Assembly: GCA_004294445.1 (NCBI GenBank)
Contig: REAZ01000026.1
Location: 1-61,129, forward strand
Direction of reading: 5' to 3'
Origin: Cytophagales bacterium
GTDB lineage: Bacteria > Bacteroidota > Bacteroidia > Cytophagales > Thermoflexibacteraceae
DNA length: 61,129 nt
Part shown: positions 43,404-52,734 of the stretch, in pieces
Numbering within the stretch: the first letter of the stretch is position 1
Layout of the letters: the number at the start of each line of letters is the position of its first letter
The notes under the pieces: generated by a model
Databases searched by the model: none
The model's input: the letters and a program-made list of their open reading frames with translations, nothing else
Told to the model about the DNA's origin: nothing
Position numbers and translations under genes: made by a program

Positions 43404-43808
43404 TTACGCTCTAATTTCTTGGCAAAGTTCCACCAAAACGCCATTCGTTGTTTTGGGATGCAGGAAGCAAACAAGTTTATTATCTGCTCCCTTCTTAGGC
43501 ACTTCATTGAGCAAGATGAAACCTTCGCCCTTCAGTCTGCTCATTTCTGCCTCAATATCAGCAACTTCATAGGCTATATGATGAATCCCCTCGCCGCGTT
43601 TTTCTATGAACTTCGCAATAGGGCTATCTGCGTGCATAGCCTCTAAGAGTTCTATTTTTGTTTGCCCAATGCTAAAAAAAGAAGTGCTTACACCCTCAGA
43701 TTCAACACTTTCCTGCTTGTAGGCGGGCTGCCCAAATAGTTTGGCAAATAGGTCGTTGGACGCAGCTAAATTTTTTACGGCAATACCAATATGTTCTACT
43801 TTCAACAT
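43404..43808 (-). CDS. mce: Methylmalonyl-CoA epimerase (VOC family)
   Basis: The 134-residue product is a VOC-superfamily enzyme that interconverts the R and S forms of methylmalonyl-CoA in propionyl-CoA breakdown or in the reverse route to propionate. Metal-site residues are visible: His in KVEHIGIAVKNL, Gln in GQTKIELLEA, His in GEGIHHIAYEV and the final Glu in GVLVELCQ. The length is typical when starting at the ATG at 43808 (MLKVEHIGI); an upstream in-frame ATG at 43835 would add nine residues. The mutase and carboxylase genes are not in the window. A candidate -7 element lies upstream at 43855-43862. Confidence 0.93.
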   Translation of the reverse strand: MLKVEHIGIAVKNLAASNDLFAKLFGQPAYKQESVESEGVSTSFFSIGQTKIELLEAMHADSPIAKFIEKRGEGIHHIAYEVADIEAEMSRLKGEGFILLNEVPKKGADNKLVCFLHPKTTNGVLVELCQEIRA

Positions 43809-43854
43809 TTTTCTGATTTTTTTTGAGTCTATCATTTACTATTTTCGTACTGCA

Positions 43855-43862
43855 CAAAAATA
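43855..43862 (-). promoter_or_regulatory. Candidate -7 element for mce
   Basis: Minus-strand TATTTTTG matches TAnnTTTG and lies 47 bases before the ATG at 43808. A possible TTTG is 28 bases further upstream, too far to be a good -33. Confidence 0.38.
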
Positions 43863-44026
43863 AATAGAATAAGTGAATTGCTTTGAAAGACAAATTATTT
43901 TTGAGTAAAATAAATTCAAAAAGTAATTTTATTTTAAGAAATTCGTAAATTAGTGAAATATTAGCCAATGATGGTTTTTAGAAAATTTGAGCATTAATAA
44001 CCTTAACAAAATAATAGATTAAACTT

Positions 44027-44554
44027 ATGTCATCATTAAAAGTAGGCGGCGTTCATCCCGTAGCAAAAAAAAATACAGAGGTACAGCTTAGTGTTGCCAA
44101 AGAAAACAGAGAATTTTTAGATGTTATTTTCTATAATCTTTCAAAAAGTAAAGATTATGCCAAAGCATGGGGGCAATCTGCCTTGCGTTATGGGCTTTAT
44201 GTAGAAAATAACATTCCTTTCGTGCTGGTAGAGTTGGCGGCAGAAAAGAAAAGCTACAGCCTCCCCATAAACGCCTATGAGATTAGCCAAAGCGAGCGCA
44301 GCAAATGGCTTGGCGAAACGGAGGCAACCATGAATGTATTTCTGATAAATGCGACAAACAATATGATAGAGTCTGTGAGGTCTATTACTTTTAATGCTTC
44401 TATAGCGGCAGAGCTTCGCAAAACTTGCCAAGCCCAACTCACTCAGTACAAAGATGCTGCTTCGGTAAGTCAGGCAACGGCAACTATAGCAAGCCAAAAA
44501 AATGCCCCAACTATGATTACCAAAGCCAAAATGATTTCACTTTTGCAAGTCTGA
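44027..44554 (+). CDS. Conserved-looking cytoplasmic protein of unknown function
   Basis: The 175-residue product has no signal peptide or membrane segment and is not recognised as a known family. It seems to contain an N-terminal mixed alpha/beta part (EVQLSVAKENREFLDVIFYNLSK, YGLYVENNIPFVLVEL), a stretch with Tyr and Ser (KKSYSLPINAYEISQSER) and a helical C-terminus rich in Ala, Thr and Gln (ATATIASQKNAPTMITKAK). The codon usage and base composition match the neighbours, and the ATG at 44027 starts a clean open frame, so the gene is probably real. It lies 28 bases before the membrane-protein gene and may be co-transcribed with it and surE. Confidence 0.6.
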   Translation: MSSLKVGGVHPVAKKNTEVQLSVAKENREFLDVIFYNLSKSKDYAKAWGQSALRYGLYVENNIPFVLVELAAEKKSYSLPINAYEISQSERSKWLGETEATMNVFLINATNNMIESVRSITFNASIAAELRKTCQAQLTQYKDAASVSQATATIASQKNAPTMITKAKMISLLQV

Positions 44555-44582
44555 AAAGACACAAATAATACAAAAAATAAAA

Positions 44583-45941
44583 ATGACCAAGCAAAGACGT
44601 TTGTTTTCTGTCTATCTGATTTATTTTATATTTGCTTTGCTCATGCACAGCCTGCTCATTACCATAGAGCAGTCTATTTATTTGTATGCAATAGATACAA
44701 GCAAGGCATTTATCTTGTTGGTAATGAATTATATAGGTGTTTTAGTAGCACCTATTTTTTTCACGAGCGTCCTTGCAAAAATCAAGTATAAACATTTGAG
44801 CATTGCCTTGCTTGCGTTTGTAGGTATTTTCTGCGTGTTTATGCCTTTTGCCAAAGACCTCTATTTTCCCAAGTTCTTAGCAATGCTGATAGGTTTTGCC
44901 TATAGTTGCGTGCGTATCTCAAGTTATGCGTTTTTAAAAACGATTGAGCAAGAGGAGTCTTTGTACGTAAGCCTTTTGAACAAATTGGATGCTATGTTTG
45001 CTTTAGGCTTTGTAGTTACTTGGCTTATGTTGGGTGCATCAGTATCTTTGGGTATCTCATGGCTTGCGTTTTATTGGCTAACAAGTGGGCTGATTTTAAT
45101 AAGTATTCTTGTTTTTATTTTCACCCAGTTCGATGAGTTAGCACAGCCTAAGACGATGCAAGTTGTTGTATATAGGTTAGCCGATTCGCTTGCCGTACTC
45201 AAAGACCCCCAAATCATTATTAATAGGAGTGTTATTTTCTTCAAAGATGTTTTGGACAGCGTCTTAGCAATACCCAAGTTTCTTTACTATTCTATGATGA
45301 TTATGTTTTCACTTTGTGTAGTATTGATTTCTATTATCCAGATGCATTTTGTCAAGTACACGCCCTATTTGAGTGTTTTGTTTAACAATTTGCCGAGCAT
45401 AAACGCTTATTTGCTGATTTCTACTTTTTTTGCCATCTTTCTTGGGCGAGTCTTTGTAAGTTTTATCATTCCTATTTTTTCTGCTGTACCTGTTCTTATT
45501 GCTTCTCTTTTGGCACTCATTGGCGTTACCATATTGCTATCTTTTCAGACCGACACACTCATTGAAGCAAGTAGCATTGCACAGTTCAATGACTTGCCTT
45601 CAGCATTTTGGTTAGTACCAATGATAGGCTTTGTTTGGGCTCCTGTGATGCCAACGCTTTGTGGCGTAGTTCTTTACCACATAGATACAAAGCGGATATA
45701 CCATATAGCGGGCTTAGTTATTCTGATTATTTTTGGTATTGAGGCTGTTTGGGATGACATAAGTTCCGCTATTTTTGACCAATTTAACCTCAATATAGCA
45801 CTCATATTAGGGGTTATTCCTATTATTTTGCTGATGATAATAAGTGTTTTATTCTTGAACGACTTAAAAAATAAGGAGCAAGGTAATACTACAGAGGCGG
45901 GGCAAATGAATACTGAAGAATTAACTATTTCTATAAAATAA
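44583..45941 (+). CDS. Polytopic membrane protein, MFS-like
   Basis: The 452-residue product has about twelve hydrophobic helices arranged in two halves of six with a hydrophilic middle region near residues 190-230 (PKTMQVVVYRLADSLAVLKDPQI). This layout fits the major facilitator superfamily, but the classical motif between helices 2 and 3 is not evident, so the family call is inferred from topology. Polar residues inside helices are few. The substrate is unknown. Its stop codon TAA overlaps the surE start ATG by one base, a sign of translational coupling. The upstream 175-residue protein gene is also close. Confidence 0.6.
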   Translation: MTKQRRLFSVYLIYFIFALLMHSLLITIEQSIYLYAIDTSKAFILLVMNYIGVLVAPIFFTSVLAKIKYKHLSIALLAFVGIFCVFMPFAKDLYFPKFLAMLIGFAYSCVRISSYAFLKTIEQEESLYVSLLNKLDAMFALGFVVTWLMLGASVSLGISWLAFYWLTSGLILISILVFIFTQFDELAQPKTMQVVVYRLADSLAVLKDPQIIINRSVIFFKDVLDSVLAIPKFLYYSMMIMFSLCVVLISIIQMHFVKYTPYLSVLFNNLPSINAYLLISTFFAIFLGRVFVSFIIPIFSAVPVLIASLLALIGVTILLSFQTDTLIEASSIAQFNDLPSAFWLVPMIGFVWAPVMPTLCGVVLYHIDTKRIYHIAGLVILIIFGIEAVWDDISSAIFDQFNLNIALILGVIPIILLMIISVLFLNDLKNKEQGNTTEAGQMNTEELTISIK

Positions 45942-46762
45942 TGAATAAGCAAAAAAAAGCGGGTAAAAAACCCCTTATTTTAGTATCAAATGATGATGGA
46001 ATTACCGCCAAGGGCATACGCACGTTGGTTGAGGTAATGCAAGAAATTGGAGATGTGTTGGTAGTTGCCCCAAACTCGCCGCAGTCGGGCATGGGACACG
46101 CTATCACGATTCACTCCCCCCTGAAAATCTATAAATCGACCATTTTTGAAGGGCTTTTCGAAAACAAATCTGACCACACAGTAGAGGCTTACGAAAGTTC
46201 GGGAACACCTGCCGACTGTGTAAAATTGGCGAAATACTACATACTGAAGGGAGTTCCGCCCGACTTGGTAGTGAGCGGGGTAAATCATGGAAGCAATACT
46301 TCTATAAGTATCTTGTACTCTGGCACGATGTCGGCGGCGATGGAAGGGGCTATAGAGGGGATGCCCGCTATAGGTTTTTCTCTTTGCGACTTTGGGAGTG
46401 AGGCAGATTTTTCGCATACAAAGCCTTACATCAAGAAAATAGCCTTGCAAGCACTCGAATCGGGCTTGCCAAAGGGAACAGCACTCAATGTAAATTTTCC
46501 TAAGAAAGAAGAGCAGGACATCAAAGGAATCAAGATTTGCAGGCAGGCACGCGCCAAATGGGAAGAAGTTTTTGACGAACGAAAAGATCCTTATGGACGT
46601 AAGTATCTTTGGCTATCAGGCAGTTTTGTGAACCATGACCACGGCGAAGACACCGACGAATGGGCTATAGCCAACAATTATATTTCTGTAGTTCCTTGCG
46701 TGTATGACCTTACCGCACACCACGCCATCAGTATTTTGAACGATGAGTGGGGGATTTTGTGA
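45941..46762 (+). CDS. surE: 5'/3'-nucleotidase SurE
   Basis: The 273-residue protein is a metal-dependent phosphatase acting on nucleoside 5'- and 3'-monophosphates. The family signature LILVSNDDGITAKGIRTL contains the metal ligands Asp18 and Asp19. APNSPQSGMGHAITIH, YESSGTPADCVKLA and LVVSGVNHGSNTSISILYSGTMSAA supply the remaining metal and phosphate-binding residues. It is somewhat longer than E. coli SurE. The ATG overlaps the previous stop codon by one base. The last 35 bases overlap the end of the convergent hydrolase gene on the other strand. Confidence 0.95.
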   Translation: MNKQKKAGKKPLILVSNDDGITAKGIRTLVEVMQEIGDVLVVAPNSPQSGMGHAITIHSPLKIYKSTIFEGLFENKSDHTVEAYESSGTPADCVKLAKYYILKGVPPDLVVSGVNHGSNTSISILYSGTMSAAMEGAIEGMPAIGFSLCDFGSEADFSHTKPYIKKIALQALESGLPKGTALNVNFPKKEEQDIKGIKICRQARAKWEEVFDERKDPYGRKYLWLSGSFVNHDHGEDTDEWAIANNYISVVPCVYDLTAHHAISILNDEWGIL

Positions 46763-47612
46763 GATAGGTAGATAAATCATGGTGATGAGGTTTATGGGTC
46801 AGGACTCCCTCTGCTTCTTTCATAATGATTTCTAGGGTTTCGTGGTAGGCAGGGAAGTGTTGCAAATTATTATGCCCGCCGCCGATAATGAGGTGGAGCA
46901 TGGTATTTTCGGGCTGTATCTGCACTAAGTCCTTGCTTGCCCTGTCCGAAATCAGCCTATCTCTTGTTCCATGAATAATGCGAATAGGGCATTTTACGTA
47001 GCGAAGCCAAACGTTGGTGCGAAGTCGGAAACGCAAAAGAAAGCGTGCAGGCAAAAACGGCAAAGTTCGCTGAAGAAGTCGCGACATACTATAGTAGGGC
47101 GATTCCATGATAAGCATAGCGGGATTATTCGTAGATGCTATCTTGGCAGCAAAACCCGAACCGAGCGAGCGACCATAAACAATAATTCGGTCTTCGGGAT
47201 AGAGTGTAGCAAGTTTGCTATACACATACTGAAAATCTGTTTTCATATCCCTTTCTGTTCGCTTGCCCGTACTTTTGCCAAAGCCGCGATAGTCAAGCAT
47301 GACTACGTCAAAACCATGCTTGGTAAAATCAGTGGAAAACTTTCCCCAACCTTTGATGCTCCGACTATTTCCATGAAAATAAATCACCAAGCCTTTTGGC
47401 GGTGCTGCGGCAAAAAAGCGTAGGGCATTGATGCTTACATCATCATCATCAACTTCAAAAAACATTTCCTCGAAAGGAAATTTGTAACTATACTGAAAAT
47501 CAGCAGGTAGTTTTTCGGGTTTGAACAAAAAACGCTCTTGAATTTTGTAAAAGATGAAGTAAACTATCACATAGCCACTCAATCCAATCAGTATGTAATC
47601 AAACGCTTCCAT
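46728..47612 (-). CDS. Alpha/beta hydrolase (S33/BAAT-like), membrane-anchored
   Basis: The 294-residue product starts with a membrane helix (YILIGLSGYVIVYFIFY, about residues 5-21) and then has an alpha/beta-hydrolase domain. The oxyanion-hole motif is LVIYFHGNSRSIKGWG, the nucleophile elbow is IVYGRSLGSGFA with Ser about residue 150, and the acid and base are likely Asp in IIHGTRDRLIS and His in IIGGGHNNLQ. Similar small hydrolases (Bem46/serine aminopeptidase S33-like) have few known substrates. It follows kup with only 3 bases between them, so it probably depends on kup transcription. Its 3' end overlaps surE by 35 bases. Confidence 0.83.
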   Translation of the reverse strand: MEAFDYILIGLSGYVIVYFIFYKIQERFLFKPEKLPADFQYSYKFPFEEMFFEVDDDDVSINALRFFAAAPPKGLVIYFHGNSRSIKGWGKFSTDFTKHGFDVVMLDYRGFGKSTGKRTERDMKTDFQYVYSKLATLYPEDRIIVYGRSLGSGFAAKIASTNNPAMLIMESPYYSMSRLLQRTLPFLPARFLLRFRLRTNVWLRYVKCPIRIIHGTRDRLISDRASKDLVQIQPENTMLHLIIGGGHNNLQHFPAYHETLEIIMKEAEGVLTHKPHHHDLSTYLTKSPTHRSKY

Positions 47613-47615
47613 AAG

Positions 47616-49577
47616 CTAAGATTCTGGATATATCCTTCTCAATGCCAACTCTTTCATAGGCGAAATAATCATGGGTACTTGCTCCACCAATACCGAGCTT
47701 GGGTCTAATCCGAACCAATCTTCGGCGGTCGAGCTTACTTTTTTGATAGTAAAATAACTTTCCATTACCAAATCGTCATACCACTTTAGCTCGCTGGCAT
47801 TGGAAAGGAAACTTTCTAAGATAACGAATTTGAAGTCGCCAAGTGCTTTCTCTCCAATCATTTTTTGGTAGTCGGCGGCGTGTCCCAAATCTACTTCTTT
47901 ATTTTTGATGAGGTTAGCCAATACCAAACGGAAAAAATAATCTACCCGTAGCTCTACCCTAAATCCAATATAAAACGTTACCCAAATAATATCATCTTTA
48001 ACAATGCTATTGACCTTATATTCCATAGTATAAGGCTCGTCAGTAATTTCTATATGTACGAACCAATAAATATCTGCTCGTTTGGGTTTGCCTATAAAGA
48101 TAGAATCGATTATTTTTTTCTCGATAAAGCGTTCGTCGCCAGAACTTGTCATGTAAACTAAGTGCGTAATGTATTTTTCATGCACGTCATCATGGCTAAG
48201 TATGCTCAATTCCGACTCGTAGGGCGTGAAGCGTGCCATCTCTTTCAATGAGCCAATGATAGTTCTCGACCGCAGCCACGTAAACATGATAAAGCCAATG
48301 AGTGAGGCTATAGCGAGAGAAAACCAACCTCCATGCGGAAATTTTTCGAGGTTAGCTACCAAAAAGCCAATCTCGATAGCCCCGTACAGAATCGCAAAAA
48401 ATAAAAGAAGTGCGTAAGACCAACCTCTGACCGTTCGGAGGTAATATACCAATAAGGTGCTTGTCATCATCATGGTAAGGGTAATTGCCAAGCCATAAGC
48501 TGCCTCCATGCGAGAAGATTCTTGGAAGTAAAGCACAACAATAATGCAACCTACTGCCAAAATAAGATTCATGCTCGCCACATATAGCTGCCCACGCATA
48601 TTCGTAGGGTAGGTCAGCTTTACTTTAGGCCACAGCCCAAGGTGAATAGCCTCGCTGATGAGTGTAAATGAGCCAGAAATGAGTGCCTGACTTGCAATGA
48701 TAGCTGCCATAGTTGCAATGCCTATACCTATAATCAAAAACCATTCGGGCATGATTTCAAAAAATGGATTTTTACCGTTGAGTGTGCCTCCTGCCGAATT
48801 AAGCAACCATGCTCCCTGTCCAAAATAATTGATGAGCAGCGTGGTTTTTACAAAAACCCATGAAATTCTGATATTTTCACGCCCACAATGTCCCAAATCG
48901 GAGTAAAGTGCTTCTGCCCCAGTAGTACATAGGAAAACAGCACCTAATAACCAAAAACCATCAGGATAATTGACGAGCAAATCAAAAGCGTAAGTAGGGC
49001 TTAGGGCAAAGAAAACCTTGGGGTTTGAAATCATAGAAAAGCCACCTAAGATAGCAAGCATGGAAAACCAAACGAGCATCATAGGTCCGAAAGCCTTGCC
49101 TACTGCCGAAGTGCCAAAACGCTGAAAGAAAAAAAGAATAATGATAATCACAATGACAATAGGGACTGTGGGGATTTCGGGATATAAAATTCGCAAGCCT
49201 TCAATTGCTGAGGAAACCGAAATGGGAGGGGTAATCATACCATCTGCCAAGAGTGCGCTCCCTCCAATAATAGCGGGAATAGTGAGCCATTTGCCTCGCT
49301 TACGCACAAGGGCGTAAAGCGAAAAGACACCGCCCTCGCCATTGTTATCTGCTCGGAGCGTAAGCACTACATACTTAAGCGTAGTCTGAAGCGTAAGTGT
49401 CCAAAAAACACAAGAAAGCCCTCCTAAGATGAGTTGTTCGGTAATCATTTTATCGCCTACTATGGACTTCATCACATAAAGTGGCGATGTACCAATATCG
49501 CCATAAATAATACCTAAAGTAACTAAAAGACTTGCAAAAGTAATTTTTGTAGTATGTTCGGAATGAGTTTCTTGCAT
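47616..49577 (-). CDS. kup: Potassium uptake protein Kup
   Basis: The 653-residue protein is a KUP/HAK/KT-family proton-coupled potassium importer of the inner membrane. The N-terminal signature is LGIIYGDIGTSPLYVMKSI, followed by twelve hydrophobic helices to about residue 440. Typical pieces are LKYVVLTLRADNNGEGGVFSLYAL and GGSALLADGMITPPISVSSAIEGL, and the late helix region ends before a 200-residue cytoplasmic domain. The length is normal. A -7 element lies about 25 bases upstream. The alpha/beta hydrolase gene follows directly, so the two form a likely operon. No other potassium gene is near. Confidence 0.96.
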   Translation of the reverse strand: MQETHSEHTTKITFASLLVTLGIIYGDIGTSPLYVMKSIVGDKMITEQLILGGLSCVFWTLTLQTTLKYVVLTLRADNNGEGGVFSLYALVRKRGKWLTIPAIIGGSALLADGMITPPISVSSAIEGLRILYPEIPTVPIVIVIIIILFFFQRFGTSAVGKAFGPMMLVWFSMLAILGGFSMISNPKVFFALSPTYAFDLLVNYPDGFWLLGAVFLCTTGAEALYSDLGHCGRENIRISWVFVKTTLLINYFGQGAWLLNSAGGTLNGKNPFFEIMPEWFLIIGIGIATMAAIIASQALISGSFTLISEAIHLGLWPKVKLTYPTNMRGQLYVASMNLILAVGCIIVVLYFQESSRMEAAYGLAITLTMMMTSTLLVYYLRTVRGWSYALLLFFAILYGAIEIGFLVANLEKFPHGGWFSLAIASLIGFIMFTWLRSRTIIGSLKEMARFTPYESELSILSHDDVHEKYITHLVYMTSSGDERFIEKKIIDSIFIGKPKRADIYWFVHIEITDEPYTMEYKVNSIVKDDIIWVTFYIGFRVELRVDYFFRLVLANLIKNKEVDLGHAADYQKMIGEKALGDFKFVILESFLSNASELKWYDDLVMESYFTIKKVSSTAEDWFGLDPSSVLVEQVPMIISPMKELALRRIYPES

Positions 49578-49600
49578 AGATTTGTGAATTGTTGTTTTAA

Positions 49601-49608
49601 CAAAGCTA
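49601..49608 (-). promoter_or_regulatory. Candidate -7 element for kup
   Basis: Minus-strand TAGCTTTG matches TAnnTTTG and lies 24 bases before the ATG at 49577. A second match, TATATTTG, is found at 49621-49628. Neither has a -33 TTTG at the right distance. Confidence 0.42.
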
Positions 49609-49639
49609 AGTGTTTGTTTTCAAATATAAAGCTAATTTT

Positions 49640-52060
49640 TTATTTTGTTTGCAATTCAATTTCAATTTTTTTACCTTCCAATTCTACAAAATCAAAGAAG
49701 TCATTGCTTTTTGTTTCTACTTTCAAACCGTTTACTTTCCAAGAGGCAAATTTACCTTTGGGAAAAGAAAGCACAATTTTCCATTCGCTTTGGCTTTGAT
49801 TGATGTTTAATTTCAAAATTTCGCCTGTTTTTTCGTAATTCATGGAAAGCATATTGTTGCCTACGGTTATTTGTTCTACACTTGCCGTATTCCAATTTGT
49901 AGGCATTTGTGGCTGAATACGTACTGTTTTTTGAGGGGCATTCGGGCGAACCCCGAAAAATTGTTTGATAATCGGGACGGCAAAACTATACAAATTCCAA
50001 GCCTGCACCACCATTCCATAATCGGGAGAAACTTCATAAATAGAACCAGGAAGGACATAGCTAAAGGTTTTTGTCATTCGTTTCAGATAGTCCAAAGCTG
50101 AGTCGGGGTTGCCATAATTGTTTTCACCAATCGTCAAAACGCCTGTCGGAAGTGTCATGACTGCACCTGTATAAGAAAAAACTTTTCTATTCAAAATAGA
50201 CGAACTTTCGTCATTTCCCGCACTTTCGTCCCTGTCAATTCCTGTTACAAAAACGCCAAAAGGGTTGGTAAATTTATTAGCCGTTTTTAATGCCAATTTT
50301 GCCTTTTCTGGGTCTGCTATGCCTGTTTCCATTGGCGTATTGACTACCCAATTATGGTGCATCACAAAACCTTTTTTGGTATTTTTGGGCAATTTCATCA
50401 CGTTTATTTTTGCCAATTTGAGTTCTTCAACTGCCCATTTTTTTTTCAAAGTATCTGCCCTAATAATTGCGGCATCAATCAAGTGCAAAGCATCTTCTTT
50501 TGTGCCAATAAAATCGGCGTAAGATTCGCTTTCAGCAACCCAAAAATCTGTATTTATTTTATTTTTGAGTATTTCGGCATTGTTTTTATAGGTTTTTGCC
50601 AATTCCTTCTCACCCAATTCTTCTGCCATATAGCTTGCATCTGCAAATGCTTTTTGGGTATAAACCGCCACATCAATCATTTCGCTACTCATGCCATGAA
50701 TTTCCATCATGCCAAAACCGTCAGGCAATAAGTTTTTGTCTTTGTCGTTTTCTGCCAATAACCAATTTAAGCCTTTTTTTACGGTAGGGAAATATTTTTG
50801 CAAAAACGCTTTTTCGCCCGTCCACTGATAAATTTCAGCAATCATAGACACAAATTGAGGCATTTCGTTCAAATTTCCTTTGTTAAAAACCGCCCCGTTG
50901 GTAGAAATTTCGTGAATAATTCTGCCATTTCCATTTTCTTTTTCAGAAACAGTATTGAGCAAGTCCACAAAATCATAAGTCGTTTTTCGGTCGCCTGTGA
51001 TTACAAAACCGTTCAATGTATAGTCGCCATCTGCCCCAAACCACCAAGGATAATCGGGCAAACCTGCACTAATTCCTCTGCCAATTTCTGGCACTTCCCT
51101 GATTAACCAATCGGTGTTGTATTTTACCCAACGAAAAGCCTGTTCCAAATCTTTGTCAGGAATATGCACAGAAGCACTTTTTTCTATGTTTTCGTAGCGT
51201 TTTTTTTTGCTTTCCAAATACGAAAACGCATTTTTTTGTACGTCTTCAAAAGTATTTTTTGCCAAATCCGCAGACTGGTACGAACCTGCAATCGTGAAAG
51301 GCAAATTGAATTGTCCGTTTGCAGGAACGTTAATTTCATAGACCAAAGAGCCATGACTGCCTTTTCCCTTCGACACAAATTCGCAGGTTTTGTCTTGATG
51401 GTGGTTGAAAGTTGGCAAATTTGCCCCAAATTGCACAAACCAATTATTTTTTTTGTCCTTGGCAAGCCAACTCTGACTTGCTTCTTGCCATGTAGCTTCG
51501 TCATTGTCGTCTATCATGTTTGTGCGCTCTCCAAGCCAAACGGGACGCAAGTCGCTATGTCCTGTCCACTCAAATTGCAGTTTTATAGGCGAATTTGTTT
51601 TGTTAATAAAAGCATATTCCACTACTAAAGCCTCTTTGTTGTCGGGGACAAACTGAAATCTGTCTATTTGCAAACCCTCTATATTTTTGTAAATGTGCTT
51701 GTTTGCAAAAGGAAAATTGATGAATGCATCTGCTTTGGTCAAGCATATTTTTTGTTGATTAATTTCAACAGCCGCCGAAAAACCGTCCATCAATTTGATA
51801 GGGTGATTCCAAATTCCACCCATTTCTCCGATTACGTGCCAACCCAAATCGGGGAATTGTCCGTCTTGATGCCCAATCATGTAGAGTCTATTTCCAGCAG
51901 TAACCATAGGCGTAGGCAAATTTTGGGCTTTGCCTGCAATATTTTCTGTATTCTGAACCAATGTTTGCAAAGATGGAAGGCTATTTTCTTTGTTTGTGCA
52001 ATTATTTAGCAAACAGAAAAGAGGGCTTGCAAGCAATAACATTTTGGAGATTTTTTTCAT
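49640..52060 (-). CDS. Glycoside hydrolase lipoprotein with (alpha/alpha)6 barrel
   Basis: The 806-residue product has a lipoprotein signal with lipobox CLLNNC (Cys about residue 21), so it is envelope-anchored. Residues about 60-300 form a beta-sandwich (GEMGGIWNHPIKLMDGFSAAVEI). The catalytic part follows (about 310-690) as a six-hairpin barrel with ISAGLPDYPWWFGADGDYTLNG, NGRIIHEISTNGAVFN and LPDGFGMMEIHGMSSEMIDV. The C-terminal strand region ends the fold. It resembles amylo-glucosidase/GH63-like hydrolases acting on alpha-glucosides, with Asp in WFGADGD and the late YEVSPDYGMVVQAWN as likely catalytic or substrate residues. The exact family and sugar are uncertain. The ATG at 52060 gives the lipoprotein signal. 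A glycan-binding gene lies 37 bases upstream. Confidence 0.75.
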   Translation of the reverse strand: MKKISKMLLLASPLFCLLNNCTNKENSLPSLQTLVQNTENIAGKAQNLPTPMVTAGNRLYMIGHQDGQFPDLGWHVIGEMGGIWNHPIKLMDGFSAAVEINQQKICLTKADAFINFPFANKHIYKNIEGLQIDRFQFVPDNKEALVVEYAFINKTNSPIKLQFEWTGHSDLRPVWLGERTNMIDDNDEATWQEASQSWLAKDKKNNWFVQFGANLPTFNHHQDKTCEFVSKGKGSHGSLVYEINVPANGQFNLPFTIAGSYQSADLAKNTFEDVQKNAFSYLESKKKRYENIEKSASVHIPDKDLEQAFRWVKYNTDWLIREVPEIGRGISAGLPDYPWWFGADGDYTLNGFVITGDRKTTYDFVDLLNTVSEKENGNGRIIHEISTNGAVFNKGNLNEMPQFVSMIAEIYQWTGEKAFLQKYFPTVKKGLNWLLAENDKDKNLLPDGFGMMEIHGMSSEMIDVAVYTQKAFADASYMAEELGEKELAKTYKNNAEILKNKINTDFWVAESESYADFIGTKEDALHLIDAAIIRADTLKKKWAVEELKLAKINVMKLPKNTKKGFVMHHNWVVNTPMETGIADPEKAKLALKTANKFTNPFGVFVTGIDRDESAGNDESSSILNRKVFSYTGAVMTLPTGVLTIGENNYGNPDSALDYLKRMTKTFSYVLPGSIYEVSPDYGMVVQAWNLYSFAVPIIKQFFGVRPNAPQKTVRIQPQMPTNWNTASVEQITVGNNMLSMNYEKTGEILKLNINQSQSEWKIVLSFPKGKFASWKVNGLKVETKSNDFFDFVELEGKKIEIELQTK

Positions 52061-52097
52061 AGTATTTAGATTTTTATTTGATAAGGAACTGTACGGA

Positions 52098-52721
52098 TTA
52101 GCAGCCCGCAAAAAAAAGTTCAGAAATGGCTACCTCTTTGAATTTTTTACCCTCGTAAACACTCAAAATGACCATTTTTATTTTTGTACCTGTGGATATT
52201 TTGTCGGGGTCTATTTTCAAGTTTTCAGGCAATTCGAAGGTTTGTGTTCCCATTTTATCTTCTAAAACTACCTCGAAAGCGGGTTTTCCTTCTATAAAAA
52301 TACGCAATTTTTTCACACGAGCATAGTTTTCCCATGTTGTTTTGTCTTTCTGATGCCCGTTTAGTAGATGCCACTTTGAATATGGGAAAGCCATAAATTC
52401 TACAAATTCTCCAATATTTCCATTTTTACCCCCTATCCAAGCCGTAGTAGGGTCATCATCTGCCAAATTATCCGCTATATAGTTTTCATTAGGCTGCGAA
52501 GGGAGTGAGGAGGAAACAGCTACATTATTTACACTTTCTTTGCATCCGCTTACTAACCAAATATTATGCACTTGCTCATCTCTTTTGGGTTTAGAAATGA
52601 GCCAATTATAATATTTTTCGCTTTGCATTGCCTTCGCCTGAACTATGGGAAGTTGCTGGGCAAAAGCAAGAAATTGGTGCGATGAAAAAGCGAAACTAAT
52701 GGTCAAAAACAGATATTTCAT
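52098..52721 (-). CDS. Secreted discoidin-like glycan-binding protein
   Basis: The 207-residue product has a signal peptide (FLTISFAFSSHQFLAFAQ) and a discoidin-like domain: YIADNLADDDPTTAWIGGKNGNIGEFVEFMAF, then VKKLRIFIEGKPAFEVVLEDKMGTQTFELP and the closing IKMVILSVYEGKKFKEVAISELFFAG. This is the layout of the NADase-type glycan-binding domain, a galactose-binding-like beta sandwich; the Asp- and Trp-rich loop DDDPTTAW is typical. No enzymatic domain is present. It sits between rimM and the glycoside hydrolase lipoprotein on the same strand, so binding of glycans for that enzyme is a fair inference but is not shown. Confidence 0.75.
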   Translation of the reverse strand: MKYLFLTISFAFSSHQFLAFAQQLPIVQAKAMQSEKYYNWLISKPKRDEQVHNIWLVSGCKESVNNVAVSSSLPSQPNENYIADNLADDDPTTAWIGGKNGNIGEFVEFMAFPYSKWHLLNGHQKDKTTWENYARVKKLRIFIEGKPAFEVVLEDKMGTQTFELPENLKIDPDKISTGTKIKMVILSVYEGKKFKEVAISELFFAGC

Positions 52722-52734
52722 CTTTGATTCAAAC

